NCBI GenBank assembly: GCA_029203185.1
Contig: CP119310.1
Coordinates: forward strand, 2,982,001-3,046,000
Reading direction: 5' to 3'
Source: Candidatus Chryseobacterium colombiense
GTDB lineage: Bacteria > Bacteroidota > Bacteroidia > Flavobacteriales > Weeksellaceae
DNA length: 64,000 nt
Below the pieces are notes generated by a model, which did no database searches, was not told the origin of the DNA, and saw nothing but the letters and a program-made list of their open reading frames with translations. The translations under genes and the position numbers were made by a program. This document shows, in pieces, positions 1 to 8,987 of this stretch. The number at the start of each line of letters is the position of its first letter. Position 1 is the stretch's first letter.

Positions 1-110
1 TATGATAGAATTAACTTTGTTACAAACTAAAGCCAAAAAACTAATATCATGAGAATCTTTTTATTTTATGATCAGGTAGTTAGAAGAAGGCCTTAATTGA
101 GTAGCTTATA

Positions 111-1148
111 TTAATTAAAAACTTGGTTTTCCTGCTCCTGAACTCTAATGAAAGTTGTTCTTTTAGACAATTCTTTTAAAGTAGACGCACCCACATACGT
201 ACAGGTAGAGCGAACGCCCCCTAAAATATCTTTTACCGTTTCTGATACGGGACCTTTATAGGCAACTTTCACGGTTTTTCCTTCCGAAGCACGGTATTCT
301 GCAACACCACCTGAATGTTTATCCATAGCGGTTTTAGAACTCATCCCGTAAAATAATCTGAATTTTTTACCATTTTCTTCCACCATTTCACCGCTACTTT
401 CATCATGTCCGGCAAACATTCCTCCAAGCATTACAAAATCTGCTCCGCCGCCAAATGCTTTGGCAACATCTCCAGGAACTTTACAGCCACCGTCTGCAAT
501 GATGTGACCTTTCAGGCCATGCGCTGCATCAGCACATTCTATAATCGCTGAAAGCTGAGGATAGCCAACTCCTGTTTTTACGCGGGTTGTACATACAGAA
601 CCTGGACCAATTCCAACTTTTATGATATCTGCACCGGCTAATAACAGCTCTTCAACCATTTCTCCGGTTACCACATTTCCTGCCATAATGATCTTATCAG
701 GAAAATTGGTCCTTGCTTTCTTCACAAATCCCACGAAATGCTCAGAATACCCATTGGCTACATCTATGCAGAGAAACTCGATTTTCGGGTGATTTTCAAG
801 GATCATTTTTATTTTCTCTTCATCAGCTTTTCCGGTTCCTGTACTTAGTGCGATATACTGATAGATTTCTTCGGGCTGGCTATTCAAAAATTGTGACCAT
901 TCTTCGGGAGAGTAATGCTTATGAATGGCGGTAATAATATTATCTTTTGCCAATTCCACAGCCATTTCAAAAGTTCCCACCGTATCCATATTGGCTGCAA
1001 TGACGGGAGTTCCTTTCCATTTCTTTTTGGTATGTCTGAAGGTAAATTCTCTTTCTAAATTAACTTCTGAACGTGATTTTAAGGTCGAACGTTTCGGACG
1101 GAACATTACGTCTTTAAAACCCAGCTTTATTTCATATTCTATTCTCAT
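111..1148 (-). CDS. guaC: GMP reductase
   Basis: GMP reductase performs the NADPH-dependent reductive deamination of GMP to IMP in the cytoplasm, returning guanine nucleotides to the purine pool. The 345 aa protein is a single IMPDH/GMPR barrel without CBS domains, as usual for GuaC. AANMDT lies near residue 51 and IADGG near 217. The active-site loop GIGPGSVCTTR (179-189) places the nucleophilic Cys at 186 and Thr at 188, the same numbering as E. coli GuaC. IMP dehydrogenase is the main alternative, but the missing CBS insert and the loop sequence favour GMP reductase. It stands alone, facing away from the next operon. Confidence 0.95.
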   Translation of the reverse strand: MRIEYEIKLGFKDVMFRPKRSTLKSRSEVNLEREFTFRHTKKKWKGTPVIAANMDTVGTFEMAVELAKDNIITAIHKHYSPEEWSQFLNSQPEEIYQYIALSTGTGKADEEKIKMILENHPKIEFLCIDVANGYSEHFVGFVKKARTNFPDKIIMAGNVVTGEMVEELLLAGADIIKVGIGPGSVCTTRVKTGVGYPQLSAIIECADAAHGLKGHIIADGGCKVPGDVAKAFGGGADFVMLGGMFAGHDESSGEMVEENGKKFRLFYGMSSKTAMDKHSGGVAEYRASEGKTVKVAYKGPVSETVKDILGGVRSTCTYVGASTLKELSKRTTFIRVQEQENQVFN

Positions 1149-1593
1149 AATTTGGAAAATTATTTTACTTAAAATTAGGAAAAAGATTGATTTGAAATTT
1201 GATTTAAAAAGATTTTATAAATTTTTTAATATAAATTTTCTCAAAGACTTGGATGATGACGGAGATTTTTAATTATAACCTTTTAACAGCATTAAAACCG
1301 ACTTAGGAAACTGAAGCGTTAAGAAAATTAAAAATTAATCCGTTAAAAAATTTCCACTGTTCGAGGCGCGAGACAAATTTTAAAATCAAAGCACAAATAT
1401 AGGATTCGCGCAAGTTTTGGGGATTTTAGGATTAAATTTTTAATTTTTAGCATTCAGATTCCAGGTCTTGAATTTTTCGTTCTTTTGTTTCAAGACAAAA
1501 GGATCATTGGACATAAAGAATACATAAGTATTTGGATTTTAAAATAATAAATAATATTAAAATTTTAATTAAAAAAACAATATTTTTGGATTC
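1149..1593. other. AT-rich intergenic region between divergent genes
   Basis: This 445-base gap separates guaC (minus) from the Lgt-like operon (plus), so it should hold both promoters, but no full TTTG-N19/20-TAnnTTTG site could be found. A less AT-rich island around 1350-1420, containing GAGGCGCGAGAC and later GATTCGCGCAAG, stands out from the A/T background and may be a decayed dispersed repeat. The long plus-strand frame entering from guaC is a shadow. Confidence 0.4.
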
Positions 1594-2340
1594 ATGGATT
1601 TTCCTGTTACATTTCACATTTTCGGTAAAACGGTTCTTGCGCATCCTGTGTTTGAGACTTTGGGTATTTTCATCGGAATGCGTTTTTACTTCTATTTAAA
1701 ACGAAAATCAAAAGAAAAAATATCGTTCAATACTTCTGCGGCAGTACTTATCGGTGCAACAGCGGGAGCTTTATTCGGTTCAAAACTGATCGGAAACCTT
1801 GAAAATCCCTATAAACTTTTCGAACATTTTGATGTTAAAACATTCTGGACCAATAATACGATTGTAGGCGGACTTGCTTTTGGTTTAATTGGGGTGGAAC
1901 TGGCTAAAAAAATTGTAGGGCATAGAGAAAGTACTGGAGATTTAATTGTTTTTCCTTTGATGTTAGCCATTATTATTGGAAGGATTGGCTGTTTTTTGAC
2001 CGGAATTCATGAAGAAACATACGGGTTGCCGACAGATTCTATTTTCGGAATGCATCTCGGAGATTCCAATTTGAGACATCCTGTTGCATTGTATGAAATT
2101 GCTTTTTTACTTGTTCTGTGGATTGTTTTAAAAAATATTCAGAGAAAAGGAAAATATCCTTCAGGCTTTGTTTTTCAAGTGTTTATGCTGAGTTATTTCA
2201 CGTTCAGGTTTTTACTGGATTTTATTAAACCCAGATTGGAACTTGTCGGAAATTTAGGAACCATTCAGTTGGTGTGTATGGTTGTAATTATTTATTATAT
2301 TTTTAAAATCAGAAAAACAAAAACCGTAATTTCACATTAA
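1594..2340 (+). CDS. Lgt-family membrane protein, divergent active site
   Basis: A 248 aa polytopic inner-membrane protein of the prolipoprotein diacylglyceryl transferase (Lgt) fold. The family landmarks are GRIGCFLTG at 129-137 and RHPVALYE at 171-178. Canonical Lgt moves diacylglycerol from phosphatidylglycerol to lipobox Cys and needs an HGG motif and an invariant Asn in GRxGNF. Here the matching segment reads TIVGGLAFG (about 89-97, Val for His) and Asn is Cys, so ordinary lipoprotein acylation is doubtful. It is the first gene of a tight four-gene operon with a Tes-like radical SAM enzyme. Whether the genome has another, canonical lgt cannot be seen here. Confidence 0.8.
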   Translation: MDFPVTFHIFGKTVLAHPVFETLGIFIGMRFYFYLKRKSKEKISFNTSAAVLIGATAGALFGSKLIGNLENPYKLFEHFDVKTFWTNNTIVGGLAFGLIGVELAKKIVGHRESTGDLIVFPLMLAIIIGRIGCFLTGIHEETYGLPTDSIFGMHLGDSNLRHPVALYEIAFLLVLWIVLKNIQRKGKYPSGFVFQVFMLSYFTFRFLLDFIKPRLELVGNLGTIQLVCMVVIIYYIFKIRKTKTVISH

Positions 2341-2350
2341 AATTCAGAAT

Positions 2351-2587
2351 ATGAAAACTTTAACAATATTAGAAGTTGGTAATATGGGAGGACTGATTCT
2401 GATGATCATTTTGGCTTTTCTTTTTATTGCCGCAATTATTTCCTTGGTTATAACATTAATCGTTAAAGTTATTTATGAATGGAATAACGATAGAAAATTT
2501 TCCAAAAAACAATTTATCCAAACCATGCTTATCTCATTACTGTTATGCGGTTTGGTGAGTGGTGCAATTTGCGGTGGTGGACTTTAA
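2351..2587 (+). CDS. small two-TM membrane protein
   Basis: A 78 aa hypothetical protein with two hydrophobic segments, about residues 14-41 and 58-75, joined by a short charged stretch (YEWNNDRKFSKKQF). It begins 10 bases after the Lgt-like gene and ends 9 bases before the radical SAM gene, so it is almost certainly translated as part of that operon. No family is recognised. A helper or anchor for the neighbouring membrane and radical SAM enzymes is a guess from position only. Confidence 0.65.
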   Translation: MKTLTILEVGNMGGLILMIILAFLFIAAIISLVITLIVKVIYEWNNDRKFSKKQFIQTMLISLLLCGLVSGAICGGGL

Positions 2588-2596
2588 TTTAATATT

Positions 2597-4000
2597 ATGC
2601 CGGTAAGAAACTATACCTATTACGATTATACCATCAGTCTTTGTCCAGAATGTCTGAAAAGAGTAGGAGCAAAGATCATCATCGAGGATGAAGCGGTTTT
2701 CATGACGAAAAGATGTCCTGATCATGGATTTTTTAAGACTAAAATCGCTTCGGATGTTCATTATTATAAAAACATCAGAAACTATAATAAAGCCTCTGAA
2801 ATGCCTGTACATTTCGGAACGGATGTAGAATACGGGTGTCCCTATGATTGCGGTTTGTGTGTCGATCATGAGCAACATAGCTGTCTTTCTATTGTAGAAG
2901 TGACAGATCGCTGTAATCTTACCTGCCCGACTTGCTATGCGATGTCTTCACCACACTATGGAAACCACAGAAGTTTGGAAGAGATTGAAGCGATGTTCGA
3001 TGTTATTGTAAAAAATGAAGGAGAACCGGATGTGGTACAGATCAGTGGAGGAGAACCGACGATTCATCCTGAGTTTTTCAAAATAATGGATATTGCCAAA
3101 TCGAAACCCATCAAGCATTTGATGTTGAATACCAATGGAGTACGAATTGCCAATGACCCGGGTTTTGCAGAAAAACTGGCTACCTATGCTCCGGAATTTG
3201 AAATTTATCTTCAGTTTGATTCTTTTAAACCTGAAGTTTTAAATGATTTCAGAGGAAAGGATTTAACGGATATAAGAATGAAAGCGTTGGAAAAATTAAA
3301 TGCTTTAAATCTTTCTACAACCCTTGTCATCGTTCTTCAGAAAGATAAAAATATTGATGAAATCGGAAAGATGATTGAGTTTGCTTTAAAACAGAAGTGT
3401 GTCCGCGGAATTACCTTTCAACCTGTTGAAATTGCAGGAAGAAACAGGGAAGATTCTGCTCATGAAAAAATTACATTAACAGAGGTAAGACAGGAAATTC
3501 TGAACCAGTTTTCTTTATTAAATTCAGACGATATTATTCCGGTTCCATGCAACCCGGATGCTTTGGCGATGGGATATATTTTAAAACTGGAAGGTGAAAC
3601 GATTCCTTTAACAAGATACATCAATCCTGCTGATCTCCTGAACAATGAAACCCGAAATACTATTGTCTATGAACAGGATACGGGATTGCAGATGCAGCTT
3701 TTAGATATTTTCAGCACCGGAATTTCAGTAGATAAAGTTCAGCCCAAAGTAAACCAGTTATTGTGCTGTCTTCCTGAAGTTTCCGCTCCTAATTTAGATT
3801 ATGATAATCTATTCAGAATCATTATTATGAATTTTATGGATGCTCACGACTTTGATGTTCGTGCAGTAAAGAAATCCTGCGTCCATATTGTAAACAAAGA
3901 TTTAAAATTGATTCCTTTTGAAACAATGAACCTTTTCTACAGGGATGATAAAATCAAATATTTGGAGGAATTGAGAAAGGAGGATAAAGTATTATTTTAA
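2597..4000 (+). CDS. radical SAM enzyme, COG1964/Tes (MJ0619)-like
   Basis: A 467 aa radical SAM protein. The [4Fe-4S]-SAM motif is CNLTCPTC at 106-113 and the SAM-binding GGEP is at 151-154. Other cysteines suggest further metal sites: LCPEC (C16, C19), KRCPDHG (C40) and CPYDCGLC (C81, C85, C88) before the barrel, then CC and a late CVHI near the C-terminus. This layout matches COG1964, the family of archaeal tetraether synthase Tes and MJ0619, which act on lipid chains or pterins. The substrate here is unknown. The Lgt-fold neighbour makes a membrane-lipid or lipoprotein-acyl substrate the best inference. Confidence 0.85.
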   Translation: MPVRNYTYYDYTISLCPECLKRVGAKIIIEDEAVFMTKRCPDHGFFKTKIASDVHYYKNIRNYNKASEMPVHFGTDVEYGCPYDCGLCVDHEQHSCLSIVEVTDRCNLTCPTCYAMSSPHYGNHRSLEEIEAMFDVIVKNEGEPDVVQISGGEPTIHPEFFKIMDIAKSKPIKHLMLNTNGVRIANDPGFAEKLATYAPEFEIYLQFDSFKPEVLNDFRGKDLTDIRMKALEKLNALNLSTTLVIVLQKDKNIDEIGKMIEFALKQKCVRGITFQPVEIAGRNREDSAHEKITLTEVRQEILNQFSLLNSDDIIPVPCNPDALAMGYILKLEGETIPLTRYINPADLLNNETRNTIVYEQDTGLQMQLLDIFSTGISVDKVQPKVNQLLCCLPEVSAPNLDYDNLFRIIIMNFMDAHDFDVRAVKKSCVHIVNKDLKLIPFETMNLFYRDDKIKYLEELRKEDKVLF

Positions 4001-4006
4001 AAAACG

Positions 4007-4540
4007 ATGGATGTGGTAAGATCAAAAATTAATATAGAATCATTTTTAGGGATCTATTTTGCAACGTTTATAACATCAATTGTTTTTTCAGCTATTATTT
4101 TTGATAGTATAAAAAATATACTGAATGAGTTTAGTATTTTATTTTTATTAAAAAGCCTTTTTTCATTTGTATGTTTAATTTTTATTTGGGTCTTTTTTAT
4201 AAATATTCACACGAAAATCTTAATTACAAAAAACGATATTAAATTTAAAAAACTATTTAAAACAGAAAGTTATGATTTTGAGAATTTGAATTTTTACTTT
4301 GAGAAAGTAGAACCATCAAAATTTAAAAATTATAAAGGAATATTTATAGTTAAAGAAGATAAGGTAATTGCAAGAATTTCAAGTTTTGATTACTCAAATT
4401 ATGAAGAAATAAAAGAAAATATAAAGATAGATGAATGTAAAAACGTAGGATTTTCTATTGTAGATGCTATGGCAACAGTATTTGGACAGAATATTAGAAT
4501 TGCAAATAAAAAATCTAAAAACAGAAAAAATAAGGCGTAA
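4007..4540 (+). CDS. hypothetical membrane protein
   Basis: A 177 aa protein of no recognised family. Residues about 12-34 and 41-66 form two membrane segments; the rest is a Lys/Asn/Phe-rich soluble domain ending in a basic tail (KKSKNRKNK). It starts 6 bases after the radical SAM gene and precedes a perfect hairpin terminator, so it is the last gene of the operon. Its coding sequence is distinctly more AT-rich than the upstream genes, which may mean weak constraint or later acquisition. Confidence 0.7.
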   Translation: MDVVRSKINIESFLGIYFATFITSIVFSAIIFDSIKNILNEFSILFLLKSLFSFVCLIFIWVFFINIHTKILITKNDIKFKKLFKTESYDFENLNFYFEKVEPSKFKNYKGIFIVKEDKVIARISSFDYSNYEEIKENIKIDECKNVGFSIVDAMATVFGQNIRIANKKSKNRKNKA

Positions 4541-4555
4541 ATTATTTTACGCCTT
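4532..4555. terminator. bidirectional hairpin terminator
   Basis: A perfect 10-bp stem, AAGGCGTAAA (4532-4541) with TTTACGCCTT (4546-4555), encloses a 4-base loop and has A and T runs on its two sides. It lies between the end of the radical SAM operon and the convergent surE gene and can serve both. Confidence 0.85.
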
Positions 4556-4562
4556 TATATTC

Positions 4563-5333
4563 TTAATCAAAATTCATTACTTCGCTCAGCGTATTCATAT
4601 ATTCGTAAGCTGTTAAGTCAAATTTTACCGGAACAATAGAAATATATCCGTTGGCCAGAGCCGTTTCATCAGCATCAGAAGATTCATCCATATTGTTGAA
4701 ATATCCTGTTAACCAGTAATATTTTTTGCCGTGCGGATTTACCCTTTCATCAAAGCTTTCTTCCCATTTTGCGTGGGCTTGTTTGCAGACTTTTACGCCT
4801 TTTATTTCTTCTTTTAAAAGCTTCGGGATGTTTACATTTAAAACGATTCCTTTTGGCATCGGGTTTTCCAGTGTTTTTCTGACAATACTTTGAATATATT
4901 CTTTTGCCTGGGTAAAATCAGCTTCCCAACTGAAATCAAGTAAAGAGAACCCTATTGCAGGAAGATTTTCTACACCGGCTTCAACAGCTGCAGACATCGT
5001 TCCGGAATAGATTACGTTAATAGAAGAATTGGCTCCGTGATTGATCCCTGAAACAACAATATCCGGTCTTCTTGGCAAGATTTTATCAAGAGCCATTTTT
5101 ACGCAGTCTACAGGAGTCCCGCTGCACGAAAAATCCCTTTGAGGACCATCCAGCTGTACTTCTTCATAACTTAAGGTAGAATTGATGGTAATAGCGTGAC
5201 CTTTACCGCTTTGTGGAGAATTGGGAGCTACAACAACGACTTCTCCGATTTCGTTCATAAAGCTTACAAGATTTCTGATACCAGGTGCTGTAATTCCGTC
5301 ATCATTAGTAACCAGAATAAGTGGTCTTTCCAT
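4563..5333 (-). CDS. surE: 5'/3'-nucleotidase SurE
   Basis: SurE is a divalent-metal-dependent phosphatase that removes phosphate from nucleoside 5'- and 3'-monophosphates in the cytoplasm. From the Met at 5333 the protein is 256 aa, the usual length, and starts with the signature LILVTNDDG (metal-binding Asp pair at 11-12). SGTPVDCVKMAL and SGINHGANSSINVIYSGT follow, both family-typical active-site segments. A start 21 bases upstream is open, but it would add MLKLFFY, which homologues lack, and would sit on a good -7 promoter element. It stands alone, convergent with the radical SAM operon. Confidence 0.95.
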   Translation of the reverse strand: MERPLILVTNDDGITAPGIRNLVSFMNEIGEVVVVAPNSPQSGKGHAITINSTLSYEEVQLDGPQRDFSCSGTPVDCVKMALDKILPRRPDIVVSGINHGANSSINVIYSGTMSAAVEAGVENLPAIGFSLLDFSWEADFTQAKEYIQSIVRKTLENPMPKGIVLNVNIPKLLKEEIKGVKVCKQAHAKWEESFDERVNPHGKKYYWLTGYFNNMDESSDADETALANGYISIVPVKFDLTAYEYMNTLSEVMNFD

Positions 5334-5351
5334 ATAAAAAAATAATTTTAA

Positions 5352-5359
5352 CAAATATA
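5352..5359 (-). promoter_or_regulatory. -7 promoter element of surE
   Basis: On the minus strand this reads TATATTTG, matching the Bacteroidetes -7 consensus TAnnTTTG, 18 bases before the chosen surE start. No clear -33 TTTG is seen at the expected distance, so support is partial. Confidence 0.45.
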
Positions 5360-5627
5360 CGGTCTAATATACATAATTCACGATAATTTTAAATGAAGTC
5401 TTTAAAGGTTAATTTAAAAATAATCTTTTGTGAATGATTTGGAACTAGAAAAATATTTTATCTATTTGAACGTTTAGTGTAGCAGCAATACACGGTAGAT
5501 CTGTGTTATGGGAAGTTGTGCGATGAAAAATATTCTCTGATCATTGAATTATTTCTGTAACAATTATTACCATTTAGAAACTAATCATAAAAACACGTAT
5601 AAGTATATACTCACTAAAAATAAACTA

Positions 5628-7967
5628 ATGCAAATATCCTTTTTAAAGGCGGCTACTTCTGCAGCGGCAATTTGTTTTTGTACAGTTGCTTTTGCCCAGC
5701 AGCAGTATTCGGTAAGCGGAACGATAAAAGATAAGAAAAACGGAGAACTGCTTATTGGAGTGACCGTAAAAGTTGCAGAAAAACCCGGTATTTCTGTTGT
5801 TGCCAACGAATATGGCTTTTATTCTCTTTCTCTTCCCAAAGGAACCTATCATTTACTGATTTCAAATCCCGGTTTTAAAGACTTTCAGCAAAGTATTTCC
5901 GTAGAGGATAATATAAAACAGGATATTGAACTGATTGCCGGCGAGGAAGAAAGAACAAAAAATATTGATGAAGTCGTTATTTCCGGAATTAAAAAAGATA
6001 AAAATCTGACTTCTGCCCAAATGGGAACGGAAACGTTAAGCATTAAAAATATTGAAAAGCTTCCGGTTTTATTTGGAGAAAAAGATGTAATGAAAACGAT
6101 ACAGCTTTTACCGGGTATTAAAAGTAACGGGGAAGGAAGCAGCGGGTTCAGCGTGAGAGGTGGCGCGACTGATCAGAATCTTATTTTGCTTGATGAAGCT
6201 GCGGTATATAACGCGTCTCATTTATTGGGTTTTTTCAGTACGTTCAACAGTGATGCATTGAAAGATGTAAGCATTATTAAAGGAAACAGTCCTGCACAGT
6301 ACGGAGGTAGACTATCCTCAGTTCTGGATGTCAAAATGAAAGACGGAAATAATAAAGACTATAACGTAAACGGAGGAATTGGATTGATCAGTAGCAGATT
6401 AAGCGTTGAAGGTCCTATTCAAAAGGAAAAATCATCTTTTATTGTTTCGGGAAGAAGAACTTATGCGGATTTGTTTCTGAAAACAACGGATGATTACAAA
6501 GACAGCAAATTGTATTTTTATGATTTAAACTTAAAAGCCAATTACCAGATCAATGAAAACAACAGGTTGTATTTATCCGGATATTTTGGAAGAGATGTAC
6601 TGGGGTTAGGCAATACTTTTTCTACAGACTGGGGAAATACAACGGCCACTTTAAGATGGAACAGTATCATCAGCAGTAAATTATTCTCCAATACTTCATT
6701 GATTTACAGTAATTACAGTTATAATGTAAGCTTAAGCAGTAATAACAATACTTTCGGACTGGACTCCCAAATCGAAGACTGGAACCTGAAACAGTATTTT
6801 TCTTGGTTTGCAGGCAATAAACATTCTGTGAAGTTTGGTTTACAGTCTATTTATCATACCATTACGCCAAGCAGCGCTTCCGGAACAAGTGTAAGCAGTT
6901 TTCCGAGAAATCCGAGATACTCATGGGAAAATGCACTGTATATCAATGATGACTTTAAAGCAACAGAAAAATTAACCGTCAATTACGGAGCCAGACTTTC
7001 AATGTTCAGCGTTTTAGGAGGCGATACTTTTAATACCTATCAAAACGGGGTTCTTACCGATTCCGAATTTTTGGAAAAAGAAAAATTTGGAAAAACTTAC
7101 GTAAACCTTGAACCCAGAATTACTGCGAATTATAGAATTAATGAAGTCAGCAGTGTAAAAGGAGGGTATTCTAGAAATACCCAAAACCTTCACTTATTGA
7201 GTAATAGCGGAAGCGGAAATCCTACGGACCAGTGGATCGGAAGCAGTTATACCGTAAAGCCGGAAATTGCAGATCAGGTAAGTGTAGGGTATAGCCGAAA
7301 CTTCAACAACAATAATTATGAAATAAATGCTGAGGTTTATTATAAATCCATGCAAAATCAAATCGATTATAAAAACGGAGCACAAATCTCGTTTGATACG
7401 GCGGCAGATGTAGAAAGTGAGCTGCTATTCGGAAAAGGAAGAGCTTATGGTCTGGAAATAATTGCCAAAAAGAAAAGCGGAAGACTGACAGGATGGATTT
7501 CTTATACTTTATCTAAAACGGAAAGAAAAATAAACGGAATCAATAATGATGACTGGTATAATGCAAGACAGGACAAAACACATGATCTTTCGGTAGTTGC
7601 AACCTATCAGCTGAATCCGAAATGGTCTTTCTCAGGATTATTTTTGTACAGTACAGGAAATGCAGTGACTTTCCCAACCGGAAAATACGAACTGAACGGA
7701 CAGACTGTTTTCCAATACAGCAACAGAAATGCAGACAGAATGCCGGCTTACCACAGAATGGATCTGAGTGCAACATATGAACCGAGTGCAGGAACTAATA
7801 AGCGTTTCAAAGGTTCTTGGTCATTTGGAATTTATAATGTTTACGGGCGGGAAAATGCTTACACGATCAACTTTGAAGACAATCCGGATAAACCAGGAAC
7901 GACCCGCGCTATGCAGACTTCACTATTCCGTTGGGTACCCAACATCACGTATAATTTCAAATTTTAA
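5628..7967 (+). CDS. TonB-dependent receptor
   Basis: A 779 aa outer-membrane receptor for energised import of an unknown ligand. In order: signal peptide ending at AFAQ (about residue 24), a carboxypeptidase-regulatory-like beta domain (YSVSGTIKDKKNGELLIGVTV, about 27-110), a plug domain with LPGIKSNGEGSSGFSVRGG, and a 22-strand barrel ending in an aromatic residue (YNFKF). The Met at 5628 is preferred over an in-frame Met at 5544 because it directly begins the signal peptide. The partner DUF4249 lipoprotein follows after 3 bases, an arrangement often seen in Bacteroidetes. Confidence 0.92.
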   Translation: MQISFLKAATSAAAICFCTVAFAQQQYSVSGTIKDKKNGELLIGVTVKVAEKPGISVVANEYGFYSLSLPKGTYHLLISNPGFKDFQQSISVEDNIKQDIELIAGEEERTKNIDEVVISGIKKDKNLTSAQMGTETLSIKNIEKLPVLFGEKDVMKTIQLLPGIKSNGEGSSGFSVRGGATDQNLILLDEAAVYNASHLLGFFSTFNSDALKDVSIIKGNSPAQYGGRLSSVLDVKMKDGNNKDYNVNGGIGLISSRLSVEGPIQKEKSSFIVSGRRTYADLFLKTTDDYKDSKLYFYDLNLKANYQINENNRLYLSGYFGRDVLGLGNTFSTDWGNTTATLRWNSIISSKLFSNTSLIYSNYSYNVSLSSNNNTFGLDSQIEDWNLKQYFSWFAGNKHSVKFGLQSIYHTITPSSASGTSVSSFPRNPRYSWENALYINDDFKATEKLTVNYGARLSMFSVLGGDTFNTYQNGVLTDSEFLEKEKFGKTYVNLEPRITANYRINEVSSVKGGYSRNTQNLHLLSNSGSGNPTDQWIGSSYTVKPEIADQVSVGYSRNFNNNNYEINAEVYYKSMQNQIDYKNGAQISFDTAADVESELLFGKGRAYGLEIIAKKKSGRLTGWISYTLSKTERKINGINNDDWYNARQDKTHDLSVVATYQLNPKWSFSGLFLYSTGNAVTFPTGKYELNGQTVFQYSNRNADRMPAYHRMDLSATYEPSAGTNKRFKGSWSFGIYNVYGRENAYTINFEDNPDKPGTTRAMQTSLFRWVPNITYNFKF

Positions 7968-7970
7968 TTC

Positions 7971-8777
7971 ATGAAAAATATATTTTTAATCATAGTATCG
8001 CTCTTTTTAGTAACCTCCTGTGAAAAGGAAATCAATCTTGATTTGGCAGATCAGAGCGGTCAAATCGTGATCGAAGGAAATGTAACCGATCAGGTGGGAC
8101 CGTATTTCGTGAAAATTACAAAGTCTGTGGCTTTTACGGAAGCCAATCAATATCCAGCCGTAGAAAATGCACAGGTTATTTTAAGCGACAATACCGGGCA
8201 AACCGAAACATTGCAGTATGTAGGAAACGGGACTTATCAGACTTCTGCTTTTGTGGGACAGTCCGGAAGAATATATACTTTGAAGATAAATGCTGAAGGA
8301 AAGCAATATACAGCGCAAAGTACAATGCCTGAAGCTGTTTCATTCGATGGTTTGGAACAGGATTCTTTCAAGGTAGGAAGTCAAATAAGTTATACGCTTC
8401 TGCCTCTTTTTACCGATCCGTCGCCATTAGGAAACCGCTATCTTTTCGTTTATACGGTGAACAATAATCCCAAAAAATTCTTTTCGGAATTCTCTGATAA
8501 TATCAACAATGGATTGCCCAATCAGAGACCTCTTATTCTTCCCAACGATGATACCAATGCAGATGATGTAAAAGTGGTGGTAGGTGATACTATTCATGTT
8601 GAAATGCAGTGTATCGACGATTCGGTATTTACTTTTTATTCTGCGCTTCTTCAGCTTTCCGGTGGCGGACCTGGAGGAGGAGTTACCCCGGCTAATCCTC
8701 CGAGTAATATTACAAACGGTGCATTGGGCTATTTTTCAGCTCATACTGTAAGAGTGAAAAGCATTGTGATTCAATAA
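7971..8777 (+). CDS. DUF4249 outer-membrane lipoprotein
   Basis: A 268 aa lipoprotein. The signal ends in the lipobox VTSC with Cys17 as the acylated residue, followed by EKEINLDLADQSGQIVIEGNVTDQ, the typical start of DUF4249. These proteins are found beside TonB-dependent receptors and probably help bind ligand at the surface, though no biochemical role is established. It is 3 bases downstream of the receptor, so the two are surely co-transcribed. A Gly/Pro-rich loop (SGGGPGGGVTPANPPS) lies near the C-terminus. Confidence 0.88.
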   Translation: MKNIFLIIVSLFLVTSCEKEINLDLADQSGQIVIEGNVTDQVGPYFVKITKSVAFTEANQYPAVENAQVILSDNTGQTETLQYVGNGTYQTSAFVGQSGRIYTLKINAEGKQYTAQSTMPEAVSFDGLEQDSFKVGSQISYTLLPLFTDPSPLGNRYLFVYTVNNNPKKFFSEFSDNINNGLPNQRPLILPNDDTNADDVKVVVGDTIHVEMQCIDDSVFTFYSALLQLSGGGPGGGVTPANPPSNITNGALGYFSAHTVRVKSIVIQ

Positions 8778-8987
8778 ATAAGGAACATTTATCCTTGTTG
8801 TTTCAATTGATTTTTATTGGAAAAAAAGAAGGTAAATGTATAAGATGATAACTATTTTAACAAAAAAAACTAAAAGTATTCGATATTTGTAAATAAGGTA
8901 CTAAATTTGATAGTTTGTAACAGAAATTTATTTGTTACTACTAATCGTTATACTATTTATAAAAAATTAATAAAAAACAGACAGTTT

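Noticed and set aside
925..1272. Long plus-strand open frame through the start of guaC
   Set aside because: It runs opposite to guaC, its translation lacks any recognisable domain and it ends in low-complexity AT sequence.
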